Positions 6,267 to 10,886 of a DNA stretch of 10,886 bases are shown one piece after another; positions within the stretch are counted from its first letter, which is position 1; every line of letters starts with the position of its first letter. The stretch is from Flavobacterium sp. (GTDB taxonomy: Bacteria; Bacteroidota; Bacteroidia; Flavobacteriales; Flavobacteriaceae), in NCBI GenBank assembly GCA_030682755.1, contig JAUXNR010000121.1, positions 1 to 10,886 of the forward strand, given 5' to 3'. The notes below the pieces were generated by a model. It was not told where the DNA came from. It was given only the letters and a program-made list of their open reading frames with translations, and made no database searches. A program made the position numbers and the translations under genes.

Positions 6267-9050
6267 TTAATCCAAGATGAACATGCCACCTTCTTTATCT
6301 TTTTTACCTCCAAACTTGTCTAATTTATAGGTCAAAGAAAACATAACATAACGTTGTAAAACAATATTTTCAGTATCGGTAATTGCTGTTGGGGTTATGG
6401 TTCTTCTAACGCCCACATTTTGATTTAATACATCATATACTTTTACTTTGGCAAGCAATCGGTCTTTATAAAAATTATAACCTAAACTGGTATTCCAAAG
6501 ATAAAAATCTTTCTGAAAACCATCGGCGATGTTCGAATTGTATGTATATCCGAAATCATTACCAAAAACAACTTTTTTAGGCCAATAACTGGTGAATTCC
6601 ATTTTGAATCGGTGTACAAAATTATTGGCGTTTTCAATTACATAATTTTTAAAATCGGTTGAATTGAAATTGTAACTATAAGTTGGTGCGATGGTCACCA
6701 AATCTTCAATGCTCCAATTTAAACTTACTCGTGGTTCTAATCTCCATCCTTTTGCTTCGTACAATTCGGCATTTGTCAATCCTTGATTGATGTTGTAACC
6801 GGAATCTAAACCAACACTTAAACGCAAATTTCTTTTTTCTTTTTTGAATGATTTGCTCCAGGAAACGCCCATATAACTATTCAATCCCTTGTCTACATTT
6901 TCATACGTGGTTTGTGCTCTAAAACTTTCATCATAAACCGTAGAAGAAACTATTTGATCTTTAGACATTGTCATTCCGCCATAAAAGAAAAAACCACTTC
7001 TTGTTTGCCAGTCATAATTATTAAAATTAGAATAGATAGAATGTTGTTGCGTAGGATTTAAGTCGCCATTTCCAACAATCGTATTTAATGGATTAGAAAG
7101 ATTTTCTACCGGAAGAAATTGGTTCGCCAGTGGCAACTCCATCTTAAAAGTATAATTGGCATAAATAGATTTTCCTTTGCTGATTGTGTAAAATAAATTA
7201 GCATTACCTCTTGGGAAAACATAGTTTTTATTCAATCGTGTATTAACTGCCAAATAATCGGATTCGTTTTTAAATGTAACAAACTCAGGACCTGCTCCAA
7301 ATCCGGCTCTTAAATTCTTTTTATTCCAACTTAATCTGACAGATGGGTGAATTTTCAACACACTCGAATTAATTTCGTTGGATAACGGAGCATTAAATTC
7401 AGAATAACTTCCGGCAACTTCATCAAAATCAAAGGTTGCATCTGAATCTTTAGAAGCATAATGAGTAAACTGCGACGCTACACTTACTTTTAATGAATCG
7501 GTGATGGGTTCACTGTAGCGAACTTCTGTTTCAATCTTATTAAATTTTCTGTCCCTAAAGACATTTTGATCTCGTATATCATCCGGTTCTCCAGTTAAAT
7601 AATAAAATGTAGAAGAATTCAAATTAGAAAAAGTGTTTGTTTTTTTATGTTCATTGGTCAACGAAGCAGAAATTCCACGCCCTTTCTTTTTTAATGATTT
7701 AAAGAAGTAAATACTGTTTTCAAAAGAAGTATCATCTACATCTGAAAATGTATTTGAATTACTTTCATTGGAAAGTTCATTTGCCTGATTACGTGTTTCT
7801 TGATTGGTATTGAAACGGTCTTTATTTAAAGCTTTAACAAGTCTTGGCTCCACATAAATCGTAGCGGTTGAATCTAATTTTATTTCGAAATTAAAACTCA
7901 AATTATGCGAATTCCCAATTCGGTTTGAGGTAGAATTTGATTCAGTAAACGTAGTTTCAGTAGGCAATAAATTAGTCCGTGAAGTTCGATTTACATTTTC
8001 AGTTTCGGCATTGGTGAAAAAATAATTATTATTTACATCTACTTTTTTTAACCATTTGTCTGCGTAGTTAATTCCAACTAAATTGGAAGTGGTTATGCCA
8101 TTACTTCCTCCAAAACTCATTCCGTTGATTCCAAAAGAACCGTCATCACTGGAATAAACCGATACATTCCTACCGCCACCCATATTATCAAAAATCTCAT
8201 TCATTGAAAACCCGACCGAGTTGATATTGTTTGCCGAAGCTAAGACACTTATCTTTTGTTCGCCTTTAAACCAATTGAGCAACAAACTCGATTCATACCG
8301 TTCATCGGAACCATAGCCACCCATAATTTTACCAAAAAAACCTTTGTTTTTATCTTCTTGAATGGTTAGGTTGATTGTTTTTTCTTCACCGGAAGCAGTA
8401 TCTCCAGACAATTCTTCTGCTTTGGTTTTGGTGTCAACTACTTGTATTTTTTCAATAATATCAGCCGGAAGGTTTTGAGTGGCTATTTTTCCATCTTTAC
8501 CAAAAAATGGTTTTCCGTTCACAAGGATTTGGTTAACCTCTTTTCCGTTTACGGTAATTTTACCTTCGGGAGAAATCTCAACTCCCGGTAATTGTTTGAG
8601 GAGTTTTTCAACATTGGCATCAGCTCCTACTTTAAAAGAAGCTGCATCAAATTCTAAGGTGTCATTTTTAATTCTGATGGGAGGTGCTTCGCCTTTTATA
8701 ACAACTTCATCTAACGCAGTGCCATTTTCACTCAATGAGATAAATCCCAATTCTAAATTTTCTTTCAAATCATTGATTTCTTTTCTAAAATTCTTATAAC
8801 CCATGTAGGAAACTTTTAAAAATACTCCTTGATCACTCTTCCGCGTTCTGAGTTCAAAATTTCCGTTTTTTTCGGAAATAGTATAATCAATTACAGTGGA
8901 GTCTTTTTTAGAAGTTAAAAAAACTGTTGCTGATTCTAAAGGAAGTTTGGTGTTTTCATCGATGATTTTACCTTTAACAGTTACAAAATTTTGACTATTG
9001 GCGATACAAATACAAAAAAATAAAGCTAGGGTTAGGAAATGTTTAGACAT
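6267..9050 (-). CDS. TonB-receptor-like outer-membrane protein (CarboxypepD_reg + plug + OMP_b-brl_3 barrel)
   Basis: This is a 927-residue outer-membrane protein. It has a signal peptide (about 1-19, cleavage near IANS-QN) and a carboxypeptidase-regulatory-like beta-sandwich at about 23-108, including GKIIDENTKLPLESATVFL and VSYMGYKNFRKEI. LDEVVIKGE at 113-121, in the style of Bacteroidetes TonB-box regions, leads into a plug-like domain at about 122-230 (VEKLLKQLPGVEIS, ILVNGKPFFG, LPADIIEKIQVVD). A beta-barrel of alternating polar and aromatic strands follows, ending near VMFSLTYKLDKF at about 907-918, then a short charged tail (to FILD). The pattern matches the OMP_b-brl_3 group, related to TonB-dependent transporters. 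No SusD-like lipoprotein or glycan enzyme is adjacent, so it is not part of a polysaccharide locus and its ligand is unknown. The two cysteines in the signal (C13, C15) are not in a lipobox. It lies downstream of der on the same strand, across a 190-bp spacer with a large inverted repeat, and is probably transcribed separately. Confidence 0.92.
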   Translation of the reverse strand: MSKHFLTLALFFCICIANSQNFVTVKGKIIDENTKLPLESATVFLTSKKDSTVIDYTISEKNGNFELRTRKSDQGVFLKVSYMGYKNFRKEINDLKENLELGFISLSENGTALDEVVIKGEAPPIRIKNDTLEFDAASFKVGADANVEKLLKQLPGVEISPEGKITVNGKEVNQILVNGKPFFGKDGKIATQNLPADIIEKIQVVDTKTKAEELSGDTASGEEKTINLTIQEDKNKGFFGKIMGGYGSDERYESSLLLNWFKGEQKISVLASANNINSVGFSMNEIFDNMGGGRNVSVYSSDDGSFGINGMSFGGSNGITTSNLVGINYADKWLKKVDVNNNYFFTNAETENVNRTSRTNLLPTETTFTESNSTSNRIGNSHNLSFNFEIKLDSTATIYVEPRLVKALNKDRFNTNQETRNQANELSNESNSNTFSDVDDTSFENSIYFFKSLKKKGRGISASLTNEHKKTNTFSNLNSSTFYYLTGEPDDIRDQNVFRDRKFNKIETEVRYSEPITDSLKVSVASQFTHYASKDSDATFDFDEVAGSYSEFNAPLSNEINSSVLKIHPSVRLSWNKKNLRAGFGAGPEFVTFKNESDYLAVNTRLNKNYVFPRGNANLFYTISKGKSIYANYTFKMELPLANQFLPVENLSNPLNTIVGNGDLNPTQQHSIYSNFNNYDWQTRSGFFFYGGMTMSKDQIVSSTVYDESFRAQTTYENVDKGLNSYMGVSWSKSFKKEKRNLRLSVGLDSGYNINQGLTNAELYEAKGWRLEPRVSLNWSIEDLVTIAPTYSYNFNSTDFKNYVIENANNFVHRFKMEFTSYWPKKVVFGNDFGYTYNSNIADGFQKDFYLWNTSLGYNFYKDRLLAKVKVYDVLNQNVGVRRTITPTAITDTENIVLQRYVMFSLTYKLDKFGGKKDKEGGMFILD

Positions 9051-9167
9051 ACAATGTTAAAAATTTAGCTGTGAGAAAATTCTATAACAGCGAATTAACA
9101 ATTTTAGTATGAAACGTTAAAATTTCTTACATAAACTTTAACATTTGAAAGCAAAAAACCAATAAAC

Positions 9168-9210
9168 AATTAAGGTTCATTAAGCCAATAAAACTTAATG
9201 AACCTTAATT
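9168..9210. terminator. Perfect 17-bp inverted repeat downstream of der, likely terminator
   Basis: AATTAAGGTTCATTAAG (9168-9184) and CTTAATGAACCTTAATT (9194-9210) are perfect reverse complements around a 9-nt loop (CCAATAAAA). The structure begins 31 nt after the der stop and lies about 118 nt before the outer-membrane protein start, so it probably ends der transcription. In the minus direction there is no T run directly after the stem, but a run of six T residues appears about a dozen nucleotides further on. It is therefore not a textbook terminator. A processing site, mRNA-stabilising hairpin or repeat element are alternatives. CCAATAAA occurs both in the loop and next to the left arm (9159-9166). 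Confidence 0.6.
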
Positions 9211-9211
9211 A

Positions 9212-9223
9212 CTTAATGGTTCA
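9212..9223. repeat. Third partial copy of the inverted-repeat unit
   Basis: CTTAATGGTTCA follows the 17-bp inverted repeat after one nucleotide. It shares CTTAATG with the start of the right arm and GGTTCA with the left arm, so it reads as a mixed or slipped copy of the same unit. This suggests the spacer grew by duplication of a short motif rather than being a simple terminator. Function is unknown. Confidence 0.4.
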
Positions 9224-9240
9224 AAATAAAAATCTGATTT

Positions 9241-10551
9241 TTATTTCTCTCTAATATAAATATCAATCGGAACTCCTGATAAATCCCAATGCTCACGGAT
9301 TTTATTTTCCAAAAATCGTTTATAGGCTTCTTTTACATATTGCGGTAAGTTGGCAAAAAACACAAACTGTGGTGTTGGTGTTGGCAATTGCATGCAATAC
9401 TTAATCTTCACATATTTTCCTTTAAGTGCCGGTGGCGGATAAGCTTCAATCAATTTCAACATATAATCGTTGAATTTTGAAGTTGGAATTCGCTGTTTTC
9501 TGTTTTCATACACTTTTACAGTTTCTTCCAAAGCTTTCAACAAACGCTGTTTTGTTAATGCAGATACAAATAAAATTTTCACATCTGTGAAAGGTTCTAA
9601 TTCTTTTCTGATTTTTGCCTCATAATCACGGGTGGACATGGTTTCTTTTTCAACCAAATCCCATTTATTTACCAAAATAATGATTCCTTTTCTGTTTTTT
9701 GCCGCCAACCAAAAGATACTTTGATCTTGACCTTCAAATCCACGAGTGGCGTCAATCATCAAAATACAAACATCTGCATGTTCAATGGCTCGAACAGAAC
9801 GCATCACCGAATAAAACTCTAAATCTTCTTTAACCTTTGCTTTTCTTCTGATTCCGGCAGTATCTACCAAATTGAATTCAAAACCAAATCGTGTGTATTT
9901 TGTATCAATAGAATCACGCGTTGTTCCGGCAATATCTGTTACGATATACCTATCTTCTCCAATCAAGGCATTGATAAAACTTGATTTTCCAGCATTTGGA
10001 CGACCTACAACTGCAAATCGGGGTAGTTCAATTTCTTCTTGAGTTAGTTCCGGTTTGTTTGGAAAAACAGCAATCAATTCATCCAACAATTCACCTGTAC
10101 CGCTTCCTGATGTACTTGAAATGGTAATATAATCACCTAACCCTAAATTATAAAATTCATAAGCGTCTTTTTCACGCATGGCATTATCAACCTTGTTAAC
10201 CACCACAATAACGGGCTTGGTGATTTTGCGAAGTAATTTTGCCACTTCATCATCCATTGGCGTTATGCCTTCTTCTACATCTACCACAAACATAATAACA
10301 TCAGCTTCATCAATGGCTAATTCTACTTGCTTTCTGATTTCCGCTTCAAAAATGTCGTCTGAACCTTTAATATAACCTCCGGTGTCAATTACAGAAAACT
10401 CTTTTCCATTCCATTCACTTTTTCCATAATTTCGGTCGCGGGTTACGCCACTTACAGAATCAACAATGGCTTCTCTTCGTTTGATTAAACGATTAAAAAG
10501 TGTTGATTTTCCAACATTTGGTCTTCCTACAATGGCAACAATAGTACTCAT
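9241..10551 (-). CDS. der: Ribosome-assembly GTPase Der (EngA)
   Basis: Der is an essential GTPase with two GTP-binding domains that helps assemble the 50S ribosomal subunit. In domain 1 the G motifs are GRPNVGKST (9-17), DTGG (56-59), NKVD (119-122) and a G5-like SST (145-147). In domain 2 they are GRPNAGKSS (183-191), DTAG (230-233), NKWD (295-298) and SAL (330-332). A KH-like RNA-binding domain fills about 350-436. All motifs are intact. I chose the start [12 protein letters not shown] at 10551 (436 residues, normal for the family). An in-frame ATG at 10605 would add 18 residues that do not belong to the family, and a perfect -7 promoter box lies inside that extension. The leader upstream of 10551 is A/T-rich with no Shine-Dalgarno sequence. 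The gene is divergent from the unrecognised gene at 10726 and is followed by the inverted repeat at 9168-9210. Confidence 0.96.
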   Translation of the reverse strand: MSTIVAIVGRPNVGKSTLFNRLIKRREAIVDSVSGVTRDRNYGKSEWNGKEFSVIDTGGYIKGSDDIFEAEIRKQVELAIDEADVIMFVVDVEEGITPMDDEVAKLLRKITKPVIVVVNKVDNAMREKDAYEFYNLGLGDYITISSTSGSGTGELLDELIAVFPNKPELTQEEIELPRFAVVGRPNAGKSSFINALIGEDRYIVTDIAGTTRDSIDTKYTRFGFEFNLVDTAGIRRKAKVKEDLEFYSVMRSVRAIEHADVCILMIDATRGFEGQDQSIFWLAAKNRKGIIILVNKWDLVEKETMSTRDYEAKIRKELEPFTDVKILFVSALTKQRLLKALEETVKVYENRKQRIPTSKFNDYMLKLIEAYPPPALKGKYVKIKYCMQLPTPTPQFVFFANLPQYVKEAYKRFLENKIREHWDLSGVPIDIYIREK

Positions 10552-10573
10552 ACTTCTAATTTCTAATATTTTG

Positions 10574-10581
10574 CAAAGGTA
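10574..10581 (-). promoter_or_regulatory. Candidate -7 box (TACCTTTG) for der
   Basis: On the minus strand TACCTTTG matches the flavobacterial -7 consensus TAnnTTTG at all fixed positions. It lies 22 nt before the chosen der ATG at 10551, implying a leader of about 15-20 nt. No good TTTG sits 17-19 nt upstream (the nearest is a weak TGGG), so the -33 element is poor. The position argues against translation starting at 10605, because that codon would lie upstream of the transcription start. Confidence 0.55.
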
Positions 10582-10670
10582 GGTTTTTTGTTTGAAGTAT
10601 CCCATTTAAACTTAAAGCGAAGCCGAATTAGATTTTTAAGCCGCTTTTTTAAAAATAAAGCCACTTATTT

Positions 10671-10699
10671 TTCGTTTCAAGTTATTATTCGTAAATTAG
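10671..10699 (+). promoter_or_regulatory. Possible promoter for the rightmost gene (TTCG-N17-TAAATTAG)
   Basis: TAAATTAG (10692-10699) agrees with TAnnTTTG at five of the six fixed positions, and TTCG (10671-10674) is a three-of-four match to the -33 TTTG at a spacing of 17 nt. The ATG at 10726 would follow after a leader of about 20 nt. Both elements are imperfect, so this is a candidate based on position and spacing. Confidence 0.35.
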
Positions 10700-10725
10700 T
10701 ACTTCCAAAACATTCCCACATTTAG

Positions 10726-10886
10726 ATGGATATAGATGAACAAATATCGTTACGGTATCGCTTTGATAAAGTAGTGACCAAATCCTATGATGACATTTTA
10801 AACAGTTGCGAACAACTGAAAGAAAAAGTTGAACCTGATTATAAAATAAAAGTTTCTGGACATCATATTTGGTTAAACATTGGCAT
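10726..10886 (+). CDS. Unrecognised protein, N-terminal 53 residues (cut by right edge)
   Basis: An open reading frame starts with ATG at 10726 and runs to the window end without a stop. It begins MDIDEQISLRYRFDKVVTKS and continues with an acidic, helical-looking stretch (YDDILNSCEQLKEKVEPDY, 21-39) and then KIKVSGHHIWLNIG (40-53), which looks like a beta-strand pair carrying a His-His. There is no signal peptide at the N-terminus. The amino-acid composition and codon use match the neighbouring genes, and a plausible promoter lies upstream, which supports a real gene. It is transcribed away from der across a 174-bp spacer. I do not recognise the family and assign no function. The part that would decide it lies outside the window. 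Confidence 0.65.
   Translation, partial: MDIDEQISLRYRFDKVVTKSYDDILNSCEQLKEKVEPDYKIKVSGHHIWLNIG

Noticed and set aside
6108..6323. Plus-strand frame encoding an Ala/Val-rich hydrophobic peptide overlapping the end of the exported TPM gene
   Set aside because: It is the +1 reading of the GGN-rich tail, where glycine codons become alanine and valine codons. It also runs through the terminator, so it is a composition artefact.
8479..8799. Plus-strand frame of 106 codons antisense to the outer-membrane protein gene
   Set aside because: It is antisense to the conserved plug-like region, has no recognisable domain, and mirrors codon bias of the real gene.
9068..9091. GCTGT/ACAGC inverted repeat upstream of the outer-membrane protein gene
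   Set aside because: Five-base arms with a 14-nt spacer are too weak to separate from chance without comparative data.
10614..10647. AAAGCG/CGCTTT pairing in the spacer between der and the rightmost gene
   Set aside because: The arms are 6 bp with a 22-nt loop and no gene ends here to need a terminator. AAGCCG direct copies in the same stretch are also short.

Overview
The window looks like a chromosomal segment of a Flavobacterium-like bacterium (Bacteroidetes, Flavobacteriia). The evidence is the low GC content with A/T-rich spacers, TAnnTTTG-type promoter boxes, few Shine-Dalgarno sequences, an OMP_b-brl_3-type outer-membrane barrel with a carboxypeptidase-like N-terminal domain, and protein sequences of flavobacterial style. 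I see no tRNA, rRNA, CRISPR array, insertion sequence, phage gene or integration scar. The genes are conserved chromosomal ones and none looks broken, although one is cut by each window edge.

Layout. (1) Minus strand, 1-2779: alaS (alanyl-tRNA synthetase), followed 7 nt downstream by the 5' part of a GSCFA-family gene that runs off the left edge. (2) A 182-bp divergent spacer. (3) Plus strand, 2962-6220: five genes, namely a membrane-anchored M23 peptidase, a small MerR-type regulator that overlaps it by 1 nt, LemA, a leaderless TPM-domain protein, and an exported TPM-domain protein (YgcG type) with a transmembrane segment and a glycine-rich tail that overlaps the previous gene by 1 nt. A 124-bp gap before lemA splits this run into 2 + 3 genes and carries a small 8-nt tandem repeat. 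(4) A strong bidirectional terminator at 6233-6263. (5) Minus strand, 6267-10551: der (double-domain ribosome-assembly GTPase), then a 190-bp spacer with a perfect 17-bp inverted repeat, then a large TonB-receptor-like outer-membrane protein without a SusD partner. (6) Plus strand from 10726: the start of an unrecognised gene, divergent from der and cut by the right edge.

How the parts may work together. alaS and der are housekeeping translation and ribosome genes. The plus-strand run is an envelope module: a peptidoglycan hydrolase, a DNA-binding regulator, and the recurrent LemA/TPM set whose biochemical role is poorly defined. The two TPM proteins would act on opposite sides of the inner membrane, one cytosolic and one exported. 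That split, beside LemA and a cysteine-free MerR regulator, is the most interesting biology here, although the gene order itself is probably conserved in flavobacteria. I did not find a clear-cut novel defence or mobile system.
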